From contig NZ_JBNJQR010000002.1 in assembly GCF_050113715.1 (NCBI RefSeq), forward strand, positions 124,001 through 188,000: a stretch of 64,000 nucleotides of DNA. Direction: 5' to 3'. Shown piece after piece: positions 32,837 through 41,354 of this stretch. The stretch's first letter is position 1; each line of letters starts with the position of its first letter. The translations under genes and the position numbers were made by a program. This DNA comes from Brevibacillus_H ginsengisoli. Lineage in GTDB: Bacteria > Bacillota > Bacilli > Brevibacillales > Brevibacillaceae. The notes beneath the pieces were generated by a model. It was not told where the DNA came from. It worked only from the letters and a program-made list of their open reading frames with translations, and made no database searches.

Positions 32837-33849
32837 CCTTGGATAAAATCATGAGACGAGAAGATTTAGATCGCAATACTGCTCGACTAGCCATGGGTGA
32901 AATTATGGATGGGAAGGCTACTCCTGCTCAGATTGGCGCGTTTCTAGCCGGGTTAAGGGTAAAGGGAGAACAGGTAGAAGAGATTATCGGATTCGCACAA
33001 GCTATGCGAGAACGTTCCCTTCAGCTGCCTCTTGAAATCGATGGCCTGGTAGATACTTGCGGGACTGGCGGGGATGGAAGTGATACGTTTAACATTTCCA
33101 CAGCCGCAGCCATGGTAGCCGCAAGCGGCGGGGTGAAAATCGCCAAGCACGGGAATCGGGCCGTTTCTTCTAAAAGCGGAAGTGCGGATGTCTTGGAGGC
33201 TTTAGGGGTTCCCATCCTGCTTACTCCAGAAAACGCGGCAGATTGTCTGAAAAATACGAATCTTTGCTTCTTATTTGCCCCGCTTTATCATCAGGCGATG
33301 AAACATGCGGCAGGACCCCGTAAGGAATTAGCGGTTCGTACCGTTTTTAACCTCTTAGGGCCACTAACCAATCCGGCCAAAGCCCACTATCAGCTTCTTG
33401 GTGTTTATGACGTATCCTTAATCAAGACTGTAGCAGAGGCATTACGGGAGCTTCATGTGAAGCGCGCGCTGGTTGTGGCAGGTGAAGATGGTTTAGATGA
33501 GCTTACCGTCACGGGCAAAAGCCGGGTGGCTGAACTGAAAGATGGTGTCATCACCACGTATGAGATTGAACCGGAACAATTTGGACTATCTCGCTATTCA
33601 CTGGAAGAATTAAAGGGTGGAGACGCTCAAGATAACTCCAGAATCATTTACGAGGTTTACGAAGGAAAAAGTGGAGCCGCGCGAGATATTACCGTATTGA
33701 ATGCGGGGGCTATTTTGTACTTGGCAGGTCGAGCGACAACGATAGCTGAAGGAGTTCGACAGGCGAAGGTATTGATTGATTCTGGTCAGGTGTTAATGAA
33801 GTTGAAAGAAATCCAGAGAGTAGCGGGAGGACTGTACAATGCTTCCTAA
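32824..33849 (+). CDS. trpD: Anthranilate phosphoribosyltransferase
   Basis: A 341-residue enzyme with the PRPP loop in DTCGTGGDGSDTFNIST and KHGNRAVSSKSGSADVLEALG. It transfers phosphoribose to anthranilate. It overlaps trpE by 13 nt and trpC by 11 nt, as expected in a tightly coupled operon. Confidence 0.97.
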   Translation: MLSITLDKIMRREDLDRNTARLAMGEIMDGKATPAQIGAFLAGLRVKGEQVEEIIGFAQAMRERSLQLPLEIDGLVDTCGTGGDGSDTFNISTAAAMVAASGGVKIAKHGNRAVSSKSGSADVLEALGVPILLTPENAADCLKNTNLCFLFAPLYHQAMKHAAGPRKELAVRTVFNLLGPLTNPAKAHYQLLGVYDVSLIKTVAEALRELHVKRALVVAGEDGLDELTVTGKSRVAELKDGVITTYEIEPEQFGLSRYSLEELKGGDAQDNSRIIYEVYEGKSGAARDITVLNAGAILYLAGRATTIAEGVRQAKVLIDSGQVLMKLKEIQRVAGGLYNAS

Positions 33850-34633
33850 AATCGTAAAAACTAAAAAACAAGAGATCCAGCAATTAAAAGCAGGCGCAAC
33901 CCGCCAACAGCTCCAACATCTCGTTGATCATGCTCCATCTCCCAAAGCTTTCCGTGCTGCTCTGATCGAGAGTACCCGTCCTGTCAGCGTAATTGCCGAA
34001 GTAAAAAAAGCGTCGCCATCCAAAGGCTTGATTCGCACTGACGTTGATCCTGTTCGCATCGCACAAGCCTACGAGCAAGTGCAAGTTGAAGCAATCTCCG
34101 TGTTAACAGATCGAACGTTTTTTCAAGGAGACATTGATTATTTACGGCAAATCCGCGAGGCCATCAATATCCCGTTGTTGCGCAAGGATTTCATTATAGA
34201 CGAGGTTCAAATTCTGGAGTCAAGAGGAGCGGGCGCAGATTGTATCCTGCTCATCGCAGCTATTCTCTCGGGAAGCGAAATTGAGCATTTCTCCAGGACA
34301 GCCAAGGAATTGGGAATGGATGTATTGGTGGAAGTTCACAACCAAGCTGAGCTTGAACTTGTATGTAAACATACTACGCCGGATTTGTTAGGCATCAATA
34401 ATCGGAATTTGCGCACCTTTGAGACGAATATCCAAACCACCGCAGAATTGATCAAACAGATACCCCTAGGTGTACCCGTTGTAAGCGAGAGTGGAATTTC
34501 TACACGTAAGGATATCGAGTTCGTTCATTCACATGGCGCGAGGGCGGTGTTGGTGGGTGAACATTTCATGCGACAGTCCTCAATCGAATCGGCTGTGGTC
34601 TCTTTGGTCGGAGAGCGAGTGATGCGTTCATGA
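33839..34633 (+). CDS. trpC: Indole-3-glycerol phosphate synthase
   Basis: A 264-residue TIM-barrel enzyme with VIAEVKKASPSKG, LTDRTFFQG, LLRKDFIIDE, GINNRNLRTFE and VSESGIS, containing the catalytic Lys and Glu residues of the family. It closes the indole ring. It overlaps trpF by 4 nt (ATGA). Confidence 0.97.
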   Translation: MLPKIVKTKKQEIQQLKAGATRQQLQHLVDHAPSPKAFRAALIESTRPVSVIAEVKKASPSKGLIRTDVDPVRIAQAYEQVQVEAISVLTDRTFFQGDIDYLRQIREAINIPLLRKDFIIDEVQILESRGAGADCILLIAAILSGSEIEHFSRTAKELGMDVLVEVHNQAELELVCKHTTPDLLGINNRNLRTFETNIQTTAELIKQIPLGVPVVSESGISTRKDIEFVHSHGARAVLVGEHFMRQSSIESAVVSLVGERVMRS

Positions 34634-35280
34634 CGACGATCAAAATCTGTGGCATCAAAGATGCTCCTATCTTACGGCTGTTGGATCAGTTATCGGTTGA
34701 TTACGCAGGATTTGTGTTCGCGCCGAGCAAACGCCAAGTGACACCGCAACAGGTACAAGAACTTCTAGCGAAAGTAGAGAGTCACCCTAAGTTAGTAGGG
34801 GTATTCGTGAATCCGTCTCACCAAGAATTAAAGGAGACCCTTTCTTTGGTTCCCTTAGACGCCGTTCAGCTTCATGGGGAGGAGACTGTTGATTTCATAC
34901 ATGAATTGAAAGCTTACTATACGGGGCAGATTTGGAAAGCTATCCGAGTTGTTGAGAAACAACAGGTGCTCCAATTGATCGAACGATATCGCCAACATGT
35001 TGATGCTTTTTTAATCGATGCCTATCATCCTGCGCATGCGGGAGGGACAGGAGAACGATTTAGCTGGTCAGAAATCCCCTTCATTCATGAGAGGATGGGT
35101 GAGACACCTTGCTTAATAGCTGGAGGCATCAACCTGTCGAATATAGACGAATTATTAACGAAATACGGGGCAACACAGATTGATCTATCCAGTGGGGTTG
35201 AAACGGACGGACGCAAAGATCCTATCAAAATTAGAGCTTTAGTGGAGAGGGTGCGTGAATATGAAACCTACGATGAATAA
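34630..35280 (+). CDS. trpF: Phosphoribosylanthranilate isomerase
   Basis: A 216-residue TIM-barrel enzyme with the catalytic cysteine in KICGIKD, then GFVFAPSKRQV, VQLHGEE, LIDAY, GGTGERFSW and the C-terminal LSSGVETDGRKDP. It performs the Amadori rearrangement. Its end overlaps the start of trpB. Confidence 0.96.
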   Translation: MTTIKICGIKDAPILRLLDQLSVDYAGFVFAPSKRQVTPQQVQELLAKVESHPKLVGVFVNPSHQELKETLSLVPLDAVQLHGEETVDFIHELKAYYTGQIWKAIRVVEKQQVLQLIERYRQHVDAFLIDAYHPAHAGGTGERFSWSEIPFIHERMGETPCLIAGGINLSNIDELLTKYGATQIDLSSGVETDGRKDPIKIRALVERVREYETYDE

Positions 35281-36487
35281 AACGGTTGTAGTGCCGGATC
35301 AGCGTGGTCGATTTGGTCGGTTTGGCGGCAAATATGTTCCAGAAACCATTATGAATGCCTTAACCGAACTGGAGCAGGCCTTCGAGGATGCGAAGAAGGA
35401 TCCAGAATTCATCGAAGAGCTGAACCATCTGTTGACGGAGTATGCAGGCAGACCAACACCGCTCTATTTTGCGGATCGCTTAACTGAGCAGTTGGGCGGG
35501 GCGCAAATCTATCTCAAGCGCGAAGATTTGAATCATACGGGGGCCCATAAGCTGAACAATGCGCTTGGCCAAGGTTTGTTGGCCAAGCGAATGGGCAAGA
35601 AATACATGATCGCCGAGACAGGAGCGGGTCAACACGGGGTAGCGAGTGCGACGGTTGCCGCAAAGCTTGGACTGTCATGCAAAGTGTTCATGGGAGAGGA
35701 AGATATTAAGCGCCAAGAGCTTAACGTGTTTCGTATGAGGTTACTGGGAGCTGAAGTCATTCCAGTCAAAAGTGGAACACGTACGTTAAAAGACGCGACC
35801 AACGAGGCGATACGCTACTGGGTATCGCATGTAGAAGACACCTTTTACGTGATTGGCTCCGTTGTCGGGATGCATCCTTATCCGTATATGGTACGGGAAT
35901 TTCAAAAAATCATTGGGGAAGAGACAAGAGCTCAAATTCTGTTGCAGGTGGGACGATTGCCTGATGAAGTTGTGGCTTGCGTTGGTGGAGGCAGTAATGC
36001 CATCGGAATGTTTTATCCATTTGTCCAAGATGAGCGGGTGCGCCTGAGAGGGGTAGAAGCGGCGGGAAAAGGTCTTGATACAGATAAACATGCGGCAACG
36101 TTATCGTTAGGTACGCCTGGTGTCATCCACGGGACTTTTACGTACCTACTACAGGATGAGGATGGACAAGTGCAAGAAGCGCATTCCATTTCGGCTGGCC
36201 TTGATTATCCAGGGGTAGGGCCTGAGCATGCCTACCTCAAAGAGTCAGGAAGAGTGAAGTATACCTCTGTGACGGATCAAGAAGCGCTTGATGCGGTTAA
36301 GCTGCTGTGCGAATCGGAAGGGATCATTCCAGCTTTGGAAAGCGCCCATGCCGTTGCCGAAGCTATCAAGCTGGCTCCATCCTTGCCCACCAATCAGATC
36401 ATCGTCATTTGTTTATCAGGTCGTGGAGATAAAGACGTTGCGACGTTGATTCAACACCTTGATCAAGAAGGGAGAGAACAGAAATGA
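35261..36487 (+). CDS. trpB: Tryptophan synthase beta chain
   Basis: A PLP enzyme of about 408 residues with GRFGRFGGKYVPETIM, the PLP lysine in NHTGAHKLNNALGQ, ETGAGQHGVA and the cofactor loop GGGSNAIGMF. It condenses indole with serine. The start is ATG 35261 after GAGAGG; GTG 35255 is in frame but too close. It belongs to the standard TrpB1 group that pairs with TrpA. Confidence 0.97.
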   Translation: MKPTMNKTVVVPDQRGRFGRFGGKYVPETIMNALTELEQAFEDAKKDPEFIEELNHLLTEYAGRPTPLYFADRLTEQLGGAQIYLKREDLNHTGAHKLNNALGQGLLAKRMGKKYMIAETGAGQHGVASATVAAKLGLSCKVFMGEEDIKRQELNVFRMRLLGAEVIPVKSGTRTLKDATNEAIRYWVSHVEDTFYVIGSVVGMHPYPYMVREFQKIIGEETRAQILLQVGRLPDEVVACVGGGSNAIGMFYPFVQDERVRLRGVEAAGKGLDTDKHAATLSLGTPGVIHGTFTYLLQDEDGQVQEAHSISAGLDYPGVGPEHAYLKESGRVKYTSVTDQEALDAVKLLCESEGIIPALESAHAVAEAIKLAPSLPTNQIIVICLSGRGDKDVATLIQHLDQEGREQK

Positions 36488-37302
36488 TCACTCAAACAAA
36501 TCGGATTGATCAGCTATTTTCGGATCGGTCAACCAAGAAATTCATCCCTTTTATCACAGTAGGCGATCCTACCATAGAACTCACCGAGCAAATCGTTTAC
36601 AAGCTGGTTGAAGCGGGGGCAGACTGCGTCGAACTAGGTATCCCTTATTCGGATCCACTTGCTGATGGTCCAACGATTCAACGGGCGTCACAAAGAGCCT
36701 TAGCAGGTAGAGTCTCGATATCCGTCGCCCTTCAGCTTGTGGAACGGCTTCGGAATTCTGGCGTTACAATTCCTTTGGTATTGTTCACGTATTTTAATCC
36801 CGTACTTCAGTTTGGAATCGAACGATTTTTTACCAAGTTGTCACATGCTGGCGTAGATGGTGTGGTGATTCCAGACTTGCCGTTTGAAGAGAACGAAGAG
36901 GTAGTGACGGCTGCGAAAGCAACGGGACTTCATTTGATCTCCTTGGTTGCGCCGACCTCGGAATCCCGTGTGTCTATGATCGCTAGACAAGCTAGCGGGT
37001 TTGTCTATTGTGTTTCTTCATTGGGTGTAACTGGAGTGCGCTCTTCATTTCATGCCAATGTCCAGCCGTTTCTGACACAAGTTCGATCACATACTGATAC
37101 ACCGTTAGCTGTTGGATTTGGCATTTCTTCTCCTGAACAGGTCCGTGAATTCGCACCTTTTGCTGATGGGATCATCGTAGGCAGTGCGATTGTGCAAGAA
37201 ATTGAACAGAATATTGATCTCTTACTTGCTCCCGAACGACGCGAGGAAGGTTTGAATCGTATAAAAACCTTTGTACAAAACTTAGCAGGTGCGTTAAAAT
37301 AA
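36484..37302 (+). CDS. trpA: Tryptophan synthase alpha chain
   Basis: A 272-residue TIM-barrel subunit with the catalytic Glu in CVELGIPYSDPLADGP, VVIPDLPFEE and SLGVTGVRSSF. It releases indole from indoleglycerol phosphate. It overlaps trpB by 4 nt (ATGA). It is the last trp gene before hisC. Confidence 0.96.
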   Translation: MITQTNRIDQLFSDRSTKKFIPFITVGDPTIELTEQIVYKLVEAGADCVELGIPYSDPLADGPTIQRASQRALAGRVSISVALQLVERLRNSGVTIPLVLFTYFNPVLQFGIERFFTKLSHAGVDGVVIPDLPFEENEEVVTAAKATGLHLISLVAPTSESRVSMIARQASGFVYCVSSLGVTGVRSSFHANVQPFLTQVRSHTDTPLAVGFGISSPEQVREFAPFADGIIVGSAIVQEIEQNIDLLLAPERREEGLNRIKTFVQNLAGALK

Positions 37303-37333
37303 CAGGAAAAAATCAGTTTGGAGTGATTGAGGA

Positions 37334-38431
37334 ATGCAGCCAAAGAAGCAGATCTTGCAGGTACCTGTCTATCAACCAGGTAAACCAATTGATGATGTGA
37401 AACGCGAATTGGGCTTATCCGAAGTGATTAAGCTCGCTTCCAATGAAAATCCTTATGGCTGTTCTCCTAAAGTGAAGGAGGCTATCACGAGCCAACTCGA
37501 TTCACTCGCGATTTATCCGGATGGCGGCAGTCTGGCGCTTCGCTGGGAACTGGCTGAATACCTACAGGTGAAACCGGAAGAGCTCATTTTTGGGAACGGT
37601 TCTGATGAAGTTGTCCAATTGATCACGAGAGCGTATCTGGAGCCAGGCACCAACACCGTAATGGCGGCGCCAACCTTCCCTCAATATCGCTCCAACGCGC
37701 TGATTGATGGGGCTGAACTGATCGAGGTACCCCTTGTTGACGGCGTTCATGACCTGGACGCAATGGCTGCAGTGATCAATGCCCAAACCCGAGTTGTCTG
37801 GATCTGTAATCCCAACAACCCATCGGGGACAATCGTCACGAAGGATCAGCTACTTTCTTTCTTGGCCAAAGTACCTGCGGGAGTTATGGTCGTAATGGAT
37901 GAAGCGTACTACGAGTACGTGGTCGATGCCGAATATCCGCAGACCATTCCGCTATTGGCGTCCCATCCAAATCTGATCATCTTGCGCACCTTCTCCAAGA
38001 TTCACGGTTTGGCGGCGTTGCGCATCGGATATGGTGTAGCTTCTGTAGAGATTATTAACAACTTGAACCGGGTTCGCGAACCGTTTAACACGTCTAGCCT
38101 GGCGCAGGCTGCAGCCCGAGCATCGCTTCAAGATGAAGAGTTCGTAACGGGCTGTCGGGATCGTAACCGTGTTGGGATGAAACAACTGACGGATCGCTTT
38201 GAACAGCTTGGATTGGACTACTATCCTTCTCAAGCGAACTTTGTCCTCGTCAATCTCAGACAGGATTCTGATGTGGTTTTCCGAAAGCTGCTCGAGCAAG
38301 GCTTAATTGTTCGATCCGGTAATGCCCTAGGATTCCCAGGTTATCAACGGATCACCGTCGGAACTTTAGAACAAAACGAAAAAGTATTGCAAGCGATCGA
38401 AACCATCGTGACAGAAGCATTACAAAAATAA
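37334..38431 (+). CDS. hisC: Histidinol-phosphate / aromatic aminotransferase
   Basis: A 365-residue class II aminotransferase with LASNENPYGCSP, NGSDEVVQLI, NPNNPSGT, MDEAYYEY and the PLP lysine in RTFSKIHGLAALRIGYG. In B. subtilis the hisC of this supraoperon works in both histidine and Tyr/Phe synthesis, and the same dual role is likely here. It is followed by a terminator and a palindromic repeat before tyrA. Confidence 0.95.
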   Translation: MQPKKQILQVPVYQPGKPIDDVKRELGLSEVIKLASNENPYGCSPKVKEAITSQLDSLAIYPDGGSLALRWELAEYLQVKPEELIFGNGSDEVVQLITRAYLEPGTNTVMAAPTFPQYRSNALIDGAELIEVPLVDGVHDLDAMAAVINAQTRVVWICNPNNPSGTIVTKDQLLSFLAKVPAGVMVVMDEAYYEYVVDAEYPQTIPLLASHPNLIILRTFSKIHGLAALRIGYGVASVEIINNLNRVREPFNTSSLAQAAARASLQDEEFVTGCRDRNRVGMKQLTDRFEQLGLDYYPSQANFVLVNLRQDSDVVFRKLLEQGLIVRSGNALGFPGYQRITVGTLEQNEKVLQAIETIVTEALQK

Positions 38432-38439
38432 CGAAGAAG

Positions 38440-38468
38440 AAGATGTCGGTAAATAAACCGACATCTTT
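38440..38468 (+). terminator. Hairpin after hisC
   Basis: AGATGTCGGT and ACCGACATCT form a perfect 10-bp stem with a 6-nt loop; only TTT follows, so termination may be partial. It lies inside the otherwise continuous aromatic supraoperon. Confidence 0.65.
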
Positions 38469-38478
38469 GTGTATCTAA

Positions 38479-38556
38479 CAAAATGGTCATGACCATTTTG
38501 CTTGACCGCAAAGCGGTCACATCCACCTTTATGAAAAACGTCCAGACGTTTTTCAC
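38479..38556 (-). repeat. Dispersed palindromic repeat, copy 2 (inverted relative to copy 1)
   Basis: Three perfect palindromes follow each other. A 22-nt palindrome spans 38479-38500 with centre GGTCATGACC. TGACCGC/GCGGTCA spans 38503-38519. TGAAAAACGTC/GACGTTTTTCA spans 38532-38555 with a 2-nt loop. On the - strand their order and the connecting GTGGATGTGACCGC match 14541-14640. Confidence 0.8.
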
Positions 38557-38593
38557 AGAAAAACCCCGGATACATAGAAAGAGGGATGTGGAG

Positions 38594-39694
38594 ATGAAAA
38601 CAACCATTGCTGTTCTTGGCGTGGGGCTAATTGGCGGATCAATCGCCAAGGCTCTGCGTGCAAACTCCGATTATCGAATGATCGGCTATGATGTACGAGA
38701 TGATTATGTCGATAAAGCGCTAACGAATGGTGTAATCAGTGCGGGAACGACGAACCTGAAACACGCAGTACAGGATGCCGACGTCATTATTGTAGCAACA
38801 CCAGTTGAACAAATTAATGAGTTACTTAAGCGATTATCGGATATTACTCTAAAACAAGGAGCCATTGTCACGGATGTGGGCAGCACCAAGCTTCAAATCA
38901 TGGAGTGTGCGAGCAAGCTGACTGACAAAGGGGTGTGTTTTATCGGGGGTCATCCGATGGCTGGATCGCATAAATCCGGCGTGGATGCCGTCAATGAACG
39001 ATTATTCGAGAATGCCTATTATGTTCTCACACCCGGTCCCAATTCGACAGACGTGCAGGTAGAGAAGCTAAAAGAAATTCTATCCTATACCAACGCGAAG
39101 ATCGTGATCATGGATGCTGATGAACATGATCGAGTGGTAGGTGCGGTTAGTCATTTTCCACATATTCTAGCGGCTGTTCTTGTAAATCAGGTAGCCGGCT
39201 ACAATAAAGAGAGTGATTGGCATCAACGTTTAGCGGCGGGAGGCTTTCGAGATATCACACGGATTGCATCCAGCAATCCTCGGATGTGGCGAGATGTCCT
39301 GATGAGCAACCGCGATTTTTTGCTGCAAATCGCCGAAGATTGGCAACAAGGATTAAATGAAATCATGGCGCTGGTAGCAGATGGGAATCGAGATCAAATT
39401 GAGGAGTTTTTTGCTTCGGCAAGGGACTTCCGTGAGAGGTTACCGGAGCGACGCAAGGGCGCTTTACCTTCATTGAATGATTTGTACATCGACATTCCGG
39501 ACCATCCAGGCGAGATTGGGCGGATTACCACCTTACTTGGCGCAAAAGATATCAGCATCAACAATATCAGTATTTTAGAGGCTCGTGAAGATATCTTTGG
39601 GGTGCTGAGAATTACGTTTCGGAGTGAGAGCGAATTGGAAAAAGGTGAAGAATTGCTCCGTTTCTTCGAATACAACGTCTATCGACTCGACTAG
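38594..39694 (+). CDS. tyrA: Prephenate dehydrogenase with ACT domain
   Basis: A protein of about 366 residues. The N-terminal Rossmann motif GVGLIGGSIAKAL, then DVGSTK, GGHPMAGSHKSG and the dehydrogenase domain are followed by a C-terminal ACT domain (LYIDIPDHPGEIGRI) for tyrosine feedback. It makes 4-hydroxyphenylpyruvate. ATG 38594 is the start; the open frame to 38483 runs through the palindromic repeat and is not coding. Confidence 0.95.
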   Translation: MKTTIAVLGVGLIGGSIAKALRANSDYRMIGYDVRDDYVDKALTNGVISAGTTNLKHAVQDADVIIVATPVEQINELLKRLSDITLKQGAIVTDVGSTKLQIMECASKLTDKGVCFIGGHPMAGSHKSGVDAVNERLFENAYYVLTPGPNSTDVQVEKLKEILSYTNAKIVIMDADEHDRVVGAVSHFPHILAAVLVNQVAGYNKESDWHQRLAAGGFRDITRIASSNPRMWRDVLMSNRDFLLQIAEDWQQGLNEIMALVADGNRDQIEEFFASARDFRERLPERRKGALPSLNDLYIDIPDHPGEIGRITTLLGAKDISINNISILEAREDIFGVLRITFRSESELEKGEELLRFFEYNVYRLD

Positions 39695-39717
39695 GTTGGC
39701 AAGGGAGGAAACTTACT

Positions 39718-41010
39718 GTGCTAAAGATTAGACAAGCTGCGAGAATTGATGGAAGAGTAAAGGTTCCAGGTGATAAATCAATTTCCCATCGAGCCGTTAT
39801 GTTTGGATCGTTGGCGGAAGGGGTGACCCGGATTTCTGGGTTCTTGCCAGGTGCCGATTGTTTAAGTACGATTAGCTGCTTTCGTCGAATGGGAATTGAG
39901 ATTGAGCAGGATGGTGACAAAGTTACCGTTCATGGCAAGGGCTGGTACGGACTAAAAGAAGCGGAGGACTTTCTGGATGTGGGGAATTCCGGTACGACGA
40001 TTCGATTAATCTCAGGTGTACTGGCCACACAACCTTTTCATTCTGTATTAATTGGGGATGAATCAATTGCTAAGCGCCCGATGCGTCGTGTGGTGAATCC
40101 GCTTCGTCAGATGGGGGCCAAAATCGATGGACGCAAAAACGGCGAATTCACTCCACTCGCAATCAGAGGCACTGGACTTACAGGTATTCACTATCAATCA
40201 CCAGTAGCCAGCGCGCAGGTGAAGTCAGCGATTCTTCTTGCCGGGCTCCAAGCAAAAGGAACGACATCCGTTGAGGAGCCGCTTTTGTCGCGGGATCATA
40301 CTGAGCGCATGCTGAGAGCGTTCGGTGTTACAGTGAAACAAGAAGGCCTTCGTGTATCGATCGAGGGAGGACAAACTCTGAAGGGCCGTGATATTGAGGT
40401 GCCCGGAGACATATCTTCTGCAGCTTTTCTGATTGCGGCGGTTATGATGATACCCGAGAGCTTCCTGATAATTGAGAACGTTGGAATCAATCCATCTCGT
40501 ACAGGAATTATTGATGTGGTTCGGGCGATGGGCGGAAGGATTGACATCATGAACGAACGAATCGTCAATGAAGAGCCGATTGCGGACCTGCATGTGTACC
40601 ATTCCGCTTTACGTGGTACGACCATTGGAGGGGATGTCATTCCGCGTCTCATTGATGAGATTCCGGTCATTGCGGTGATGGCTACTCAAGCGGAGGGGCA
40701 AACGATCATTCGTGATGCTGAAGAATTGAAGGTAAAAGAAACCAACCGAATTGACACGGTAGCTACAGAGCTTGCGAAGTTCGGGGCGAAGGTAACACCT
40801 ACGGATGATGGAATGATCATAGATGGTAAAACTCAACTGACCGGTACCCAAATTGACAGCATGGGAGATCATCGTATCGGGATGGCGATGGCCATTGCCG
40901 GTTTGGCCGCAGCAGGGGAAACGACAATCTCCAACGCTGAAGCGATTGAGGTTTCCTTTCCCAATTTCGATGAGATCCTCAAGCGTATTACGAGCACTGT
41001 TCATTCGTAA
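39718..41010 (+). CDS. aroA: 3-phosphoshikimate 1-carboxyvinyltransferase (EPSP synthase)
   Basis: A 430-residue enzyme with KVPGDKSISHRAVM, DVGNSGTTIRLISG, the phosphoenolpyruvate site residues in SAQVKSAILLAG and RDHTERML. It makes EPSP for aroC. It corresponds to aroE in B. subtilis nomenclature and ends the supraoperon. GTG 39718 has GGAGG upstream. A clear terminator follows. Confidence 0.97.
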   Translation: MLKIRQAARIDGRVKVPGDKSISHRAVMFGSLAEGVTRISGFLPGADCLSTISCFRRMGIEIEQDGDKVTVHGKGWYGLKEAEDFLDVGNSGTTIRLISGVLATQPFHSVLIGDESIAKRPMRRVVNPLRQMGAKIDGRKNGEFTPLAIRGTGLTGIHYQSPVASAQVKSAILLAGLQAKGTTSVEEPLLSRDHTERMLRAFGVTVKQEGLRVSIEGGQTLKGRDIEVPGDISSAAFLIAAVMMIPESFLIIENVGINPSRTGIIDVVRAMGGRIDIMNERIVNEEPIADLHVYHSALRGTTIGGDVIPRLIDEIPVIAVMATQAEGQTIIRDAEELKVKETNRIDTVATELAKFGAKVTPTDDGMIIDGKTQLTGTQIDSMGDHRIGMAMAIAGLAAAGETTISNAEAIEVSFPNFDEILKRITSTVHS

Positions 41011-41030
41011 TAGAATCAAACCAATACAAG

Positions 41031-41068
41031 AGTCACCTGGACAGTTTCTGTTGAGGTGACTTTTCTTC
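41031..41068 (+). terminator. Terminator after aroA (end of aromatic supraoperon)
   Basis: AGTCACCT and AGGTGACT form an 8-bp stem with an inner ACAG/CTGT helix, followed by TTTTCTTCTT. Confidence 0.85.
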
Positions 41069-41115
41069 TTTATTCTTAAATATTTTAAAATTTTAATAAA
41101 ATCTGAAAAATCAAT

Positions 41116-41143
41116 TTGACAAGCGCTTACATTTGGGTATAAT
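41116..41143 (+). promoter_or_regulatory. Strong sigma-A promoter upstream of a short terminated unit
   Basis: A perfect TTGACA (41116-41121), a 16-bp spacer and a perfect TATAAT (41138-41143). The expected start is near 41150. Its spacer contains GCGCTTACAT, repeated at 41220-41229. Confidence 0.75.
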
Positions 41144-41149
41144 TAAAAA

Positions 41150-41249
41150 TACAGTATGGTTTCTCTCCACTCCTATCCAATATAATTTTAGCACGAATCG
41201 TGCTACCGCCGTTTTGAATGCGCTTACATAGCGACGGCGGTTTTTTTTT
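41150..41249 (+). ncRNA. Candidate small RNA or terminated leader (about 100 nt)
   Basis: Between the promoter and a terminator there is no ORF with a ribosome site. The predicted RNA has a perfect hairpin TAGCACGA-A-TCGTGCTA (41189-41205). It ends in ACCGCCGT/ACGGCGGT (41205-41241), with an inner CGCT/AGCG helix, and T9. The next gene starts 106 nt later, so this is either a free small RNA or an attenuated leader. Confidence 0.5.
41205..41249 (+). terminator. Terminator of the short unit before the amidohydrolase-like gene
   Basis: ACCGCCGT (41205-41212) and ACGGCGGT (41234-41241) pair perfectly over 8 bp and are followed by T9. Confidence 0.85.
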
Positions 41250-41354
41250 GTCTATTTTTATTTTTGTGCGTTTTGTTGGAATTTTTTGTGCCTTCCTACA
41301 TATTCTCGTACTAATGACCTTTTGTATGGGAGATGGACGAAAGGGGTACGGAAG

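Noticed and set aside
38479..38556. CRISPR array
   Set aside because: The repeated palindromes are different from each other and lack regular spacers; no cas gene is present.
38483..38593. N-terminal extension of tyrA
   Set aside because: It is encoded by the palindromic repeat; the ribosome site and family N-terminus are at 38594.
41117..41132. CcpA cre site at the -35 of the short unit
   Set aside because: Only the right half (CGCTTACA) matches the cre consensus; the left half has three mismatches.
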